Source: Micrasema longulum (Eukaryota; Arthropoda; Insecta; Trichoptera; Brachycentridae). Taken from it: a stretch of DNA of 64,000 nt. The DNA lies in NCBI GenBank assembly GCA_022494885.1, contig JAGVSM010000446.1:310001-374000 (forward strand), written 5' to 3'. Every line of letters starts with the position of its first letter. Position 1 is the stretch's first letter. Both the position numbers and the translations under genes were made by a program. The notes beneath the pieces are model-generated. The model was not told the DNA's origin. It worked only from the letters and a program-made list of their open reading frames with translations, and made no database searches. Shown in pieces: positions 10,720 to 20,835 of this stretch.

Positions 10720-10800
10720 TTTAACCACTTACCGAATTTTTATGCCTACCGGTTTCGAGACGTAACCGTCTCATCGTCAGGATAGTCATTACTCCAACGT
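10720..10800 (-). ncRNA. Hammerhead-like stem-loop motif, copy 1
   Basis: The minus strand reads CTGACGA, a 6 bp stem GAGACG/CGTCTC with a GTTA loop, GAAA, then CCG..CGG enclosing GGCATAAAAATT, then TAAGTGG. CTGANGA and GAAA around a stem are the catalytic core pattern of hammerhead ribozymes. One extra unpaired base lies between CTGACGA and the stem, so it is not canonical. A near-identical block lies at 20751-20835 (+) and a decayed one at 20041-20105 (-). Confidence 0.4.
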
Positions 10801-10957
10801 GCAAATACTAAAATACAATGAAGAGGGGATTTAACATTACATATACTATCTATGGAAAATTTCACATAGACCCAATTTTTCATATTTTATACGATTTCCA
10901 TAATATCTCAAAAGTGCAAAAAAGTAGCGGTGTGCGAAAAAATAGGCATATAATTCT

Positions 10958-11646
10958 TTATTTATTTATTTTATTTTATTTGGGAAATCAACAGTTCTAC
11001 ATACATATTTATAGTAAACAAACAAATATAGTGTATAAACTCAGAACTAATAACAGATTTCCACAAAGTATACAAAATTAGTAAAGAAAATATATTGCAT
11101 ATTAAATAAATACAAATAAATTTATCCATATAAAAATGTTATTTTCATGTACTCGTAAATATTTTTCAATTATCAAAGAATTTTTTATATTTTTTTAAAG
11201 AACAGTAAGTTATTGTAAATTGAGTGGGATTCGGACAAGTATGCTTGAAGAGAGGATAAGGAGGGGAAGGGAGATGTACATATTTATTATTATAATGTTT
11301 ACTAAGTTACATAATGCATTTTTAGTGTAAATTTTAAATCTGACAGTGATGTTTGTGTAATCTATATCTTTAAATTTTCTATTGTACACTGAAAAAGTCC
11401 TACGAAAAAGTATTTTTAACATACGATGTTTTGCTTATTGGTACATGAAACAGGTGGTACTGTCTAAAAATCCTGGCTGGCACATGTATTGTTATTTAAC
11501 TAAGTAGTTCTGTACAGTCAACTACTCCTGTCATAATTTTGTAAAGCAGTAGTTGGTCCGCACACACTCTGCGGTATTGTAGAGAAGTGATTCCATGGTA
11601 GGTGGAGGCAGTGAGTGTAGATACATAAGAATTACCGGTTTTGTAT
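10958..11646 (-). mobile_element. 5'-truncated LINE (family L-B), 3' end
   Basis: This is nearly colinear with 31000-31690, and both end leftward in the same (AATAA)n-like tail (here 10957-10980). The minus-strand frame at 11210-11422 contains FRRTFSVYNRKFKDIDYTNI, which matches the longer copy. It is the C-terminal and 3' UTR part of a non-LTR reverse transcriptase. Frameshifts relative to the other copy show it is dead. Confidence 0.75.
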
Positions 11647-11844
11647 TATAATAATAAGATACTGGCATAAAAATTCCAGAAAAAAATCGAGTTATTCATA
11701 TTTAAAGGTTGCTTTCCAAATATGAAAAACAGCTTTTTTCTATTTGCTCCTAAATTATAAGTCCAGTCTCAAAACGTGCTCAAGTCATATTAATTTGTTA
11801 CTTTTTAAAATACCTACATGGAAATTGAATGGCGTATTTTGTTT

Positions 11845-12110
11845 TGCGAAATCGCGACTTTGAATTTTTCAGGGACAAACCGTTGCGCGTCGGACTGACT
11901 ATGCCTAATTAAAATCAAAGTCACATATTCCCATTTTCCACACCCCAAAACATTAAAAAAATCGTTATCATTTTTGTATACCTTACTTCAGAAAACGGCG
12001 GTAAAATCTGAACAAACTATAGGGCACGGCAATGGTGGATATCTTTAGAAAATAAAAACAGTAGAGCTTAGTGCCATAATCCAGGGAGAAAATACGGTAA
12101 TATGTTTGTG
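11845..12110 (+). repeat. Dispersed repeat family D, copy 1
   Basis: Shared landmarks with 32935-33300 (+), 29150-29560 (-) and 52500-52640 (-) include a GCGTCGGACTGACTA / GCCGGACTAATTA block, CACCCCAAAAC, GGGCACGGCAATG / GACACGCCAATG and GCCATAATCCAGGGAGA. It is non-coding. Confidence 0.55.
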
Positions 12111-12384
12111 CGAAGAAAAGTCCTCTTGAACTGCAACTGAAGCGAACGAATGATCATCTTGTCATCATGTAACAAATAATGGTCAAGATGCCCAGCTATT
12201 TATGCATCAACAACCATATGCACCATTAGCTGCCGTTTTGCACATTCTTGTATGAGGGCATCAATAATAGATTTATTATGTTTATTCAGTTGCATTAAAC
12301 ATTTAATCGTACATAATACACAGTTGGTGGTTTTTTTTTTGTACATTGAAGAAGTATTATGTTCCCTAGGACCACACTATCGAG

Positions 12385-12505
12385 TCGATTTGTGGTCTTG
12401 CGGTAGAGTCGTAGACTCCGGATTTGGAGTCTTAAGTTCGATTCTACACTCTGGCACAACTTGATTCCTATTTCCTAGCCAAAGAATTTACGCTAGCGAA
12501 AATTG
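12385..12505 (+). repeat. tRNA-derived SINE, body type B1
   Basis: The head has TGCGGTAGAGTCG (A-box-like) and AAGTTCGATTC (12434-12444, B box), followed by the B1 body TTGATTCCTATTTCCTAGC. Confidence 0.65.
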
Positions 12506-12554
12506 AATAAAAATTGAAATATTTGGAGAGTATAAAACAACCAAGTGTTTCCCT

Positions 12555-12712
12555 TTTTTGCCTAATAACAGTAGTGAATTACAGCACAGAACACCCAGGT
12601 TTGAGAAATACCACATTTATATTTTTTCTGATCTCATCGGGATTTGAATCCGGAACCCTTCATGCGTGAATCAAGCGTTTTAGCTATTACACCACGAGAG
12701 TCACCACCCATA
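12555..12712 (-). repeat. tRNA-derived SINE, body type B3
   Basis: The inverted head has GGATTTGAATCC as B box (near 12640-12651) and TAGCTATTACACCACGAGAG as the A-box side. The body is GTAGTGAATTACAGCACAGA, the reverse complement of the B3 body at 49.7 kb. Confidence 0.65.
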
Positions 12713-12934
12713 GAAATAAAAAAAAGTGAAATCAATTAAGAAATAACTAAAAAATATTTTTTAATATTTTTTCTTCATCTTCTTACAAGTTTTTAAAATG
12801 GATAATCAAGTTTCCTTTTTTTAAAAATAATGATTTTAGATGATTTTAATAGCATCATTTTGGTGCAATTCACCTTGAGAGTGCTATACATTAAATATTC
12901 CTACACACCATGCAGCTACAGAGCGCATGGTGTG

Positions 12935-13831
12935 TGTGTATCACGATCCATAATCAAAATGACAATATTAATCATTCTTGCCCCCAATTATGCTCGACAA
13001 TTAAAAAAGCGGATAATATTAAGTACCTAAGCATTATAATTTATAGTAATTTGAAGTGGAAAGTACAAATAGCCACTATGGTCAAAAGAATTAGGAAACT
13101 TATTTATGTATTCATTGGACTAAGAAATATTTTATCTCTAAAACTTATAAAAACAGTATATTATGCTTTAATACAATCAATTCTGCAGTATGGAATTATA
13201 GGCTGGGGAGGAGCTTATAGGACAAACTTAAAATCACTCTCTATTATTCAAAAAAGATTGCAAAAATAATTCTTAAAAAGCCCAGAACTTACCCATCAAA
13301 ACTAGTATTCGAAGAACTTAATATACCAACAATTGAAGAAATTTTTAATAAAGCCTCTATCTTACAAACTTTTAAAGAAAAAACAATTGAATTGCAAAAT
13401 TCAAGGAACTCTAGATTTTCTAATAATTTAATTTTGCACAGATGTAAAACAACAGCAGCGTTAAACCATTATACGTACATAGGTAAAAAAAAACTTTAAT
13501 AAACTTCCGGAAAACTTAAAATCTATAAAAAAATTTCAAACTTTTAAAACTTAAATTAAAAAACATTTAAGACTCACCCCTTCCTAGATGCCATACCAAA
13601 GAATGTTTATTTTTAATTTACCTTGTTTATTTTTAATTTTAATTTTAATTTACTTTGTTTTAATTTACTTTGTTTATAAAAAAAAAAAAGTGAAACGAAC
13701 TCCCTCTCTAAACACAAGTACCTACTTAATTAGAGAGGTGGAAACGTTATATATAAGATGTTCTGTATATTTACCTATTTTGTATTTCAAAAATGTATTT
13801 TGTAAAAAAATTATTCAATAAAAAAAAAAAT
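12935..13831 (+). mobile_element. 5'-truncated LINE (family L-A) with poly(A)
   Basis: This is the reverse-transcriptase C-terminal region of a non-LTR retrotransposon. The frame at 12910-13269 contains NIKYLSIIIYSNLKWKVQIA, then the hallmark LIQSILQYGIIGWGGAY. After a frameshift near 13266 comes FNKLPENLKSIKKFQTFKT. The YLGI.iDsnLkW and ILqYGI..WGgay motifs match Jockey-like LINEs. The 3' UTR holds ACTCCCTCTCTAAACACA, also present in the 50.2 kb copy, and ends in AATAA plus an A-run (13817-13831). Stops and the frameshift show it is inactive. Confidence 0.8.
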
Positions 13832-13964
13832 GGGCAGTTGGGATTTTAACTCTCTGTTTATTTATTTTTTATTGGAAAGTTAACAGGCAATTATTTTATC
13901 CATAGATAAACATATTATGAACAATTCAGTCAAGTTTGAAACATTCTCGAAATTATTTAATTTG

Positions 13965-14355
13965 CCAAGACATGTGTATGGAGCATTTTGGTATAATGTT
14001 GTGAGACATGGATATACCGAAAGAGATTAAAAAGACTAAGGGCATTTGATTTGTGGTGCTACAGAAAAATATTAGGAATTCCCTGAAGAGACCACATCAC
14101 TAATGACGAGGTTTACTGTAGAATCGAAGAAAGGAGGCACCTAATCAAAATCATCTCAGAGAGGCGAGCCTACTGGATCGGTCACATTATCCTAGTCCTG
14201 CATGACATAATAGAAGGAATGATCGAGGGGACAAATCACAGAGAACGCCATCGACGCGAAGGGAGTATTTGGGGCAAGTGTTCGAGGATTTAAACTGCAA
14301 CTTATATATTGCACTGAAGAAGAATGCAGATAATAGAGAGTGGAGGACAAGATTC
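13965..14355 (+). mobile_element. LINE 3' fragment, RTE/CR1-like C-terminus
   Basis: The plus-strand translation gives RLRAFDLWCYRKILGIP, then RDHITNDEVYCRIEERRHLI, then RRAYWIGHI. This is the conserved tail of many insect LINE polyproteins, 'l.afE.WcyRrmL+i.w.drvtNeeVl.ri...r.L...i..R+l.ylGHilR'. An in-frame stop (ILGIP*) and later frameshifts mark it as a pseudogene. It lies just downstream of L-A in the same orientation but belongs to a different family. Confidence 0.7.
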
Positions 14356-14359
14356 AGGA

Positions 14360-14796
14360 CTTTGCTGCAAACCAATCCCCAGGATTGAGACTGCGAAGAA
14401 TAAAACTTTGCGTGCAGAATTTGCGCATTGAAATAAATATTTCGATAAAAAATGTCAATAGATGTGAGCAAGACCTAGAAATAGATACAGAACCCTCCAC
14501 GAGTGTTTTTTTTTCAACTTGACGGCTACTTTCAGGTTTAAAATCGAGTGAAGATTGGTCAGCAATATCCAAAGGGTATTCCGTGGAACCCTGGAATTCC
14601 AAGAGTTAGGGCGTAATGCGCTAGAAAACATTACATTATTAACATACAGAATTCATTCGCAAATTAGACCAAACTATCAATATTAATAATGTCAGAGTAT
14701 GAGAATTTGATTGATGTTAAGAATTCATCCTCTCGAAAACAAAAATTTAAATCAGATTCAAACAACAATGACTTTTGGATTGGACTTAAAGTTTAA
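14360..14796. other. Unassigned stretch
   Basis: Overlapping frames on both strands (14187-14602) are shadows in moderately GC-rich DNA after the LINE fragment. No family was recognised. Confidence 0.3.
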
Positions 14797-15010
14797 AAAA
14801 TGGGAACCGCTGGGTTAGAGCATTTGCCTACCATGCGTAAGGTGTCGAGTTTGATTTCAGGCAGGGTCAAAATGAAACCTGTGTTTAAAATGCGATATTC
14901 AGTCCTTGGACTGAATCTGAAGTTTAGGACTGATTTAAGGAATTTTGAAATAAGATATCGGGTGCAGCGCAGCTACTTTTGGTGTCAACTTTTATCAAGC
15001 GCGGAGGATT
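14797..15010 (+). repeat. tRNA-derived SINE, body type B2
   Basis: The head reads GGGTTAGAGCATTTGCCTAC (A-box side) and GAGTTTGATTT (B box, 14847-14857). The body includes GGTCAAAATGAAACC and CAGTCCTTGGACTGAAT, which match the B2 copies at 7.6, 51.4 and 57.8 kb. Confidence 0.6.
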
Positions 15011-15049
15011 CTGCTGGCTAGGCCATAAACAATCAGTCCACAGCTTGTG

Positions 15050-15120
15050 TTGCTTGTCTGAGAGGACACAGAGGAGTTGGCCGCTGTGAGAGGTTTTGTG
15101 GATACCATATGCTCCACCTG
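15050..15120 (+). repeat. LINE C-terminal scrap (family L-D)
   Basis: It contains AGAGGAGTTGGCCGCTGTGA, translating as EELAAVRG. This is the same C-terminal motif seen as AQELAADRETW near 51.05 kb and AQELAADRDA near 57.3 kb. Only about 70 bp is recognisable. Confidence 0.45.
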
Positions 15121-15578
15121 AATGAAGTCAGCAAATAATCATTCTATCTAATTAAGTGTTATATTTTTAACTGTAGGTATTTGATTGTATTTTGGCCCAT
15201 TTCGGAAAATCGATAAAATTCACACGGCACTATAAAATTGCATAAGGTGGATTGGTTTTTATTGAATTTTTATTTATTTATTTAATGGTAAGGAAATTTC
15301 CTTTCGCAGGCCAAAATATCAAAAATCAATCCACTTTAATTTTATCACTTAGTATAACTGGTGTAAAATGAACCATTAAGTCCAACTTTTATTCATTATT
15401 ATTAGAAAATGATTATTTGGTGTGTTGAACTAATTTGGAAAAAATAAAAGAAAAAGATATTCAAATATTAACCTATAATACATAATGTATGACGTTAGTG
15501 AAAAATCACTATCTAGTTTAATTATATGTACGTATCTGAAAAATTATATTATATATTATCTTTACATATTTAAAAAAA
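15121..15578. other. AT-rich spacer
   Basis: No repeat was matched. The 100-codon frame at 15485-15787 runs antisense through the tRNA-Val gene and is not a protein gene. Confidence 0.4.
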
Positions 15579-15651
15579 TGTTTCCGCCCGGGCTCGAACC
15601 GGGGACCTTCCGCGTGTTAGGCGGATGTGATAACCGCTACACCACGGAAAC
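15579..15651 (-). tRNA. tRNA-Val-AAC: tRNA-Val (AAC), left copy of inverted pair
   Basis: The 73-nt gene decodes valine codon GUU (GUC/GUA by modification). The minus strand gives acceptor GTTTCCG/CGGAAAC with discriminator A, A box TGGTGTAGCGG, anticodon loop CTAACAC (AAC) on stem TCCGC/GCGGA, T arm CCCGG TTCGAGC CCGGG and no intron. B box is GGTTCGAGCCC. A run of seven T follows the 3' end on the coding strand, a Pol III terminator. The gene forms the outer left tip of a palindrome whose right tip is the copy at 16170. Confidence 0.97.
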
Positions 15652-16169
15652 ATGTTGTACTGCCTCAAAAATTATGAGTATGTATGTTTCCTTCAATTCG
15701 ATGTTTTTGCTGACTAAACGAACGAAAACTTATGTGCTCATTTTTATAATACCTTGCAAGGTTGAAACCTCAAAACATCTGTCCTAATAAGAATCGATAA
15801 ATCTAAAACGGTATTTTCTCTTCAGGCAGAACCTCTTATTCATAATAAAATTTTCGTTGTTGTCGATTTCACTGTCTCATTATTTATAAATTTTTATTAT
15901 TTTATTATTTATAAATTATTTATAAATTTTATTTATATATAATGAGATAGTGAAATTGACAACAGCGATAATTTTATTATGAATAAGAGGTTCTGCCTGA
16001 AGAGAAAATACCGTTTTAGATTCATCGATTCTTATTAGGACAGATGTTTTGACGTTTCAACCTTGCAAGGTATTATAAAAATGAGCACATAAGTTTTCGT
16101 TCGTTTAGTCAGCAAAAACATCGAATTGAAGGAAACATACATACTTATAATTTTTCACCTGTACAACAT

Positions 16170-16242
16170 GTTTCCGTGGTGTAGCGGTTATCACATCCGC
16201 CTAACACGCGGAAGGTCCCCGGTTCGAGCCCGGGCGGAAACA
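16170..16242 (+). tRNA. tRNA-Val-AAC: tRNA-Val (AAC), right copy of inverted pair
   Basis: This 73-nt gene is identical in sequence to the copy at 15579-15651 and lies in opposite orientation. All cloverleaf stems pair, the anticodon is AAC and the discriminator is A. A TTTTT run directly after the gene serves as terminator. Its 5' flank (15933-16169) is the inverted duplicate of the flank of the left copy, so both genes share the same upstream Pol III context. Confidence 0.97.
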
Positions 16243-16309
16243 TTTTTATAAATTAACTCGCAATTACATGTATTAGTCGTATTTTCCATGAATTCATTGT
16301 TATGGATTG

Positions 16310-16415
16310 TGCTCCGTAGTAGTGGGTAGTGTCGCGGACTCCCGATCAGAAGGTCTGAGGTTCGAACCCCCACATGTTACTTAATTTATAACATGGTTAT
16401 TTACAACTAACATAA
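16310..16415 (+). repeat. tRNA-derived SINE, body type B1
   Basis: The head has GGGTAGTGTCGCGG (A-box-like) and GGTTCGAACCC (B box, 16359-16369). A short B1-like tail, GGTTATTTACAACTAAC, follows. It begins only about 70 bp from the tRNA-Val palindrome. Confidence 0.6.
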
Positions 16416-16927
16416 ATTGGTAACAAAATTGTATTATTATAAGAATGCAATTATTTATTTAAAAAAAAAATATAGTAATGTGGTGCTTCTACTGTTTAGT
16501 ATTTTGGACGAGGTTCATTACTTCGTACATTTTCTAAAATAATATTTTTATATAATTGTTAAGGATATCTTTTTTTAATATTTTAATTTCCAATAATTAT
16601 ATCGGTTCTCATATTTTTTATGTGTTCAACGTTATTTGTTTTGGATTTTTATTGTTAATATTGTAATTCTGTATGTTTATTGTATAATATGTAGTTATTT
16701 CTTTCAATTTACAAAATTTTCTCCCTATGTTAATTTTTTACTCACCACGGACACAGCCTAAAAAGCCGTATTAATTTTATGAATATCTGAAGTTTCAATT
16801 AATTCAAAATAAACACGGTATATTTTACCCTTTTCTCTCATTTATTCGCGAAACAATGCTAAAGGTTGGTTTACCAAAAGGGCCTATCAAGTCAATGGGT
16901 TTATTTATTTATTTACGTAAATGTATT
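16416..16927. other. AT-rich spacer
   Basis: No repeat, frame or RNA signature was recognised. Confidence 0.4.
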
Positions 16928-17080
16928 TTTGCACCTCAACAGACCATGGGGGGCAAATAAAGTGGTGAATTACAACACAGAACACGTAGGTTCGTAAAAA
17001 ACATTTTTTCTGTCTTTTCACCTGGAATCGGACCCGGAACCTAACGTGTAAGAGTGAAGTGTCTTAACCACTACACCTAC
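16928..17080 (-). repeat. tRNA-derived SINE, body type B3
   Basis: The tail GCACCTCAACAGACC and the block GTGGTGAATTACAACACAGA match the inverted B3 body at 49.7 kb. An inverted degenerate B box (GGAATCGGACCC, near 17024) and TTAACCACTACACCTAC on the A-box side form the head. Confidence 0.65.
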
Positions 17081-17659
17081 TAAAAAAAGGCAAAAATCGC
17101 ATTACTTTTATTCTTTATTTCAATTTCAATAACCACAATATAAAAAGATGGGTGTTTGGAAAAGAGAATAAATTTTTCTTCAGACTTGATTTAAGTTATG
17201 TTTTTCAGACAAATCTTTGATGGTGAGTGGGAGATGATCCACAGTCGAGCCGCAGGGACACTTGGACAGTATACGAGTTTGTAAAGAAAGAAAAAAATAC
17301 AAAAAATTAAGATGACATATAGGTATGTGTATTTAAAATTAAGTTAATTTTTAAATCATTTTCAGTATTTTTCTAGTACATTGAAGAAGTTTTTGCGTAC
17401 CATTTAATTTAAGTTCAATTGCAAGATGTGTTTTAAAACTGCAAAGTTTAAAAATAAACATGAATACGTATATAAATCAATAAAATATGTTGACGTATAA
17501 TATATGTGTATTTGCTTATTTGTCTTTGTTTATTACTGTTTTTACGGACTATGAATTGGACTTCAATGATCAATTACGCTTTTAGTTCACATGTTATTGT
17601 AATTATCGAATAATTTGTGTTTATTGTAATTATCAGTTGTGCTTTATTGTAAATATCTT
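17081..17659. other. AT-rich spacer
   Basis: Apart from a GC-richer patch around 17220-17280 of unknown origin, nothing is recognised. Confidence 0.35.
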
Positions 17660-18350
17660 TGTGTGTATAATTTTTCTGTACGTGTGATGTCACTGAACTC
17701 CTCCTAAACGGCCAACCCAATTTACGTGCAGTTTTCAGCGAAATGTAGATCTTTGCGGTACGCGTGTTCGTAGATATTATTTTTTTTGATAGAATCTGTA
17801 AAAAAAAGTTAGAAGCATAAATATTTTTTTCATCTATCTACCAGGGTTACATTTGACAAAAATGTATATACAAAAGAAATGGAAGGATGTTGTTTTTTTT
17901 GTTTAAAAAAAGTTTATTTTTCGAATGTTTACAAATAACATTAGCTTTTTATTGAATCCAATTAGATTCTTTCCATACATTCTTTATAATTTCTTCCTAT
18001 TTATTTATTTTGACTGAATCTTTAGTAATACTAAAATAACATTCAATACATTTTTGATAATCGCATTCATGAATAAAGTGCACCCTTGTTGGGGAGGAGA
18101 GTCGAGTTTGACATTTTCAAGAAGAATTCTGTATTTGAAAGAATTATTTTATGTTTTTGAATTCAATCATAAACAAGTACCTAGGTACCTACTTAAATTT
18201 AATATTTGAATATTAATAATTTTAAGTTTTGGAATTCAATTATAAACCGGTACCTAGGTACCTAATTATCGATGAAAAGTCTTTTTCCAAGGTAGCAGGC
18301 AACCCAACATTCAGGCACAACAACGTTTATCGGGTACGCTAGTATTTAAA
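17660..18350 (-). mobile_element. Dispersed element F, copy 2
   Basis: This is the inverted homologue of 8011-8718. Its right edge reads ACTAGCGTACCCG on the minus strand and its left edge holds GTGTGATGTCACTGAAC. The two internal GTACCTAGGTAC palindromes are conserved in position (near 18178 and 18250), although the surrounding sequence has diverged considerably. Confidence 0.6.
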
Positions 18351-18448
18351 TAAAATAAAAAATGAAATAAAAATAAACGAATCCAAAATTTAAAAGTTCA
18401 CGCATTTTCCTGACATTTAAAAAAAATAAGTAAAGACAAAAAAATAAA

Positions 18449-18521
18449 TGTTTCCGCCCGGGCTCGAACCGGGGACCTTCCGCGTGTTAAGCGGATGTGA
18501 TAACCGCTACACCACGGAAAC
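18449..18521 (-). tRNA. tRNA-Val-AAC: tRNA-Val (AAC), variant copy
   Basis: This 73-nt gene matches the other three Val-AAC genes except at position 32, the first base of the anticodon loop, where C is replaced by T (loop TTAACAC). Anticodon AAC, all stems, A box and B box are intact. After a short TTTA the coding strand has a long T run, so termination is expected. The flanks do not resemble those of the palindromic pair, so this copy was dispersed separately. Confidence 0.96.
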
Positions 18522-18529
18522 ACATGTGA

Positions 18530-19540
18530 ACTAGTGATTTATTTAGGCATGTAAGAAAAATACGTTATTTTTTCTAACAACTGTCGTTACGCGAAGGCAT
18601 GGTTGCTTAGGCCATTACGAATGCGTCGCTTGCCTATTTTATCAGGTTCTTGACAATCCAGACAGATTACCCGTTCGTCAATCATCAGCAGTTATGTCCA
18701 AACTACGGGACTTGGAGACAGAGGCCTGAATGTCATCATTTGTGGCTCACAATTGGCCAACAGATAAACCAAAGCAACGACGCGACGCGAAGTTCAAACA
18801 TGCATTACCAGTTGGAATACAATAACATGGAATTCGATTAATGGAATTATTGACGTAATCTCTCCATAATCTATTTACTTTGCAATGGGTATCGCAAATC
18901 CGTCTAACTTCTTGACTCTAGATTCTGCCTCTTTTGGATTTCCCTGCGTTTGCCTTTAGTACTTTCATCTCTGACGTTCTGAGCAGTTATTTGGTTTTTC
19001 TATTTAGTTTTTCTATTAAGTGTTTCTACTTAGTTTTTCGTATTTTTTATTTTCGCTCTATCTATCCTCGCCTCTGTTGTACACACCATGATTTGGTCTG
19101 ACACACGTTTTGTATATCCGAATTGTGTTTCCAATAATCATGTGTTCATTGTAATATACGACATTTCTTAGGCATCCAGATGTTTACTAACTAAGATGGA
19201 TATGTTCTCATCATCACTATGGCAGCATCATCAATGACCTTATCTCCCTAAGTAAATTCACTACTTTTTTATTCTTAAAAGCGTTTTTTTAGATATATTT
19301 ATTCTGCTTGTGTAAGGAAAGGTTTTAGGCGTATATATTGTTGTGCTGTATTTAGTTATAAAGTTGCTAAACTTGCTTTGTTTCTTTGTTGTTCTCAATA
19401 TGTGTTATTATCTAAATGTTAATGTTATTTATGTCCCAAATTGAGTTGTTGTAACTTTTTGAAATGTAATTCAATGTATTACACTTGTGAAATACTTTGT
19501 GTTATATGATTTATAAATAAATAAAAATATAATAAAAAAG
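18530..19540 (+). other. Possible retroposed transcript or LINE 3' end
   Basis: A GC-richer block (about 18590-18900) is open for 63 codons in one frame and nearly open in others. It is followed by a T-rich tract and ends in tandem AATAAA-like words and an A-rich tail (19513-19540). This layout, coding-like then UTR-like then poly(A)-like, suggests a retroposed cDNA or an unrecognised LINE end. I identify no protein. Confidence 0.3.
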
Positions 19541-19837
19541 CGCCAACCCCCCTTTCCTGAAATTATTAATATAGACTAATGTCATTCTTCAGTATCGCAT
19601 AAATTCACGATCAATGTTTCAAAACTAATTTGGAGAAAATTTAATAATTCTTTAGAATCGAACCGCGAAAAGAACAAAATACAGAAACGTTAAAATCTAT
19701 CAGTGTACCCCTTACTGTAGTATTACGAATTTGTTATCAATCAAATACACATGGCCAGTACATTCAGCTTATTCTAGTTTCTCCGTATGACCGTAAGGGA
19801 ATACACGTTCGAATAGTTCTGTGTTTGAATTGTGACA

Positions 19838-19905
19838 GGCGCCGTGGCGCAGTTGCTTAAACTATGACACTGGTGTAGCGGGTTCGATTCCTTCCAGTGT
19901 CAAAA
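19838..19905 (+). repeat. tRNA-like SINE head
   Basis: The head reads GGCGCAGTTGCTTAAAC (A-box side) and GGGTTCGATTC (B box, 19880-19890), with an A-rich 3' side. No B1, B2 or B3 body follows. Confidence 0.5.
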
Positions 19906-20040
19906 AAAACAATGCTAGATTTTTTTTCCCATTAGTCTAAGTGTTTTGGTATTATAAAAATAAATGTTCGTATTGTTATTAATATTTAAATCATTAACTT
20001 TGCCATCAAACATTTGATTAAATTTTATTAAATATTTGAA

Positions 20041-20105
20041 TTTTACCACTTATCGACTTTTTTATGTCTACCGGCTTCGAGGCGTACCCGTCTTTTCTCC
20101 AAGAC
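20041..20105 (-). ncRNA. Hammerhead-like stem-loop motif, decayed copy 2
   Basis: The minus strand keeps CTCGAAGCCGGTAGACATAA and GATAAGTGG but has CTTGGAG where CTGACGA is expected. It lies about 650 bp from copy 3 in opposite orientation. The two copies flank the Penelope-like remnant. Confidence 0.3.
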
Positions 20106-20214
20106 ATCAATTAAACTAAACTTAATTATAACAAAATTATATCAAACCTGCCTTTTATGCAAATAAATATATTGGTAAATTATTTTTAAAAATTAAAGAT
20201 AAAAAAAGTTTGCA

Positions 20215-20545
20215 TAATAATTCAAGTGTTTACCATTTAAGTGCCATTCTTGTCTTTTATTTTATATTGGAAGAAAATCAAGAAATTTTTATAATTGTGC
20301 TAAAGAACATAATATGAGGTATCTTAACAAACACGATTTCTTCGAATTCGCAAATCACCTTAATCATGATATTAATAAAGTTACAAATACTGAATTTTTG
20401 CATACAAACAATAAGTTATTAAAAGTAAATAATTTGGAAATATTTCTCATCACACAGGAAGGTTTTCAAAAATAATGATCCTTTGGTCAATAATCAAGCA
20501 ACCTTTCAATATGGCAAATTATACGATGCTCCATGGTTATGTTTA
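20215..20545 (+). pseudogene. Penelope-like element GIY-YIG endonuclease remnant
   Basis: The plus-strand frame reads KCHSCLLFYIGRKSRNFYNC, then AKEH, later FEFANHLNHDINK, and NNLEIFLITQEGF, with a stop near 20478. This matches the C-terminal GIY-YIG domain of Penelope-like retroelements: C.sC...YIG.t.R.f..R..EH, then s.fa.Hl...gH, then L..lE...I. Key departures are YIGRKSRNF and loss of the usual second Arg before KEH. The reverse transcriptase upstream is not visible. The hammerhead-like motif at 20751 lies downstream in the same orientation, as expected for terminal repeats of these elements. Confidence 0.6.
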
Positions 20546-20750
20546 CCCTTTACCTATTAAATTCGTGCCCCTCCTTTCACCCCCTACCTTTTTTTTCATT
20601 TATTTCTCCCACAACATCAAACATTTTCATTCGTGCATGTAAGGGTTGTCTACTAAAAGAATATGGTTTGAAATCGGGATGTTGGTTTTATATTGTGGAA
20701 CAACTAAAGTGAAGGTGTGGAGTGAGTTTCGCATGTTAGTTCAATTGGTG

Positions 20751-20835
20751 TCCTGACGAAGAAACGAGTACGTCTCGAAATCGATAGACAGAAAATTCGG
20801 TGAGTGGTTATGTACAAATAGTTTATAACATTTAG
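20751..20835 (+). ncRNA. Hammerhead-like stem-loop motif, copy 3
   Basis: It reads CTGACGA, stem GAAACG/CGTCTC (five of six pairs) with an AGTA loop, GAAA, TCG..CGG around GACAGAAAATT, then TGAGTGG. Compared with copy 1 the paired positions are largely kept while loops vary, which suggests RNA-level constraint. The NUH cleavage triplet would be GUG here, which is not cleavable in classical hammerheads. Confidence 0.4.

Larger units (their letters stand above)
15579..16242. repeat. Large palindrome with inward-facing tRNA-Val genes
   Basis: Left arm about 15579-15890 and right arm about 15933-16242 are reverse complements with only around a dozen visible differences over roughly 310 bp. A short AT-rich centre separates them. 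Similarity stops at the tRNA 3' ends on both sides, so each arm is one tRNA gene plus about 240 bp of its 5' flank. The two genes converge on the centre with their 5' ends. Confidence 0.95.

Noticed and set aside
10720..10800. Calling the stem-loop a functional hammerhead ribozyme
   Set aside because: There is one extra base between CTGACGA and stem II and stem I pairing is poor, so only a hammerhead-like label is justified.
13588..13821. 77-codon plus-strand frame rich in Leu/Ile/Phe
   Set aside because: It lies in the 3' UTR of the L-A LINE copy and ends in its poly(A).
15485..15787. 100-codon plus-strand frame
   Set aside because: It reads antisense through a tRNA-Val gene and the palindrome arm; not a protein.
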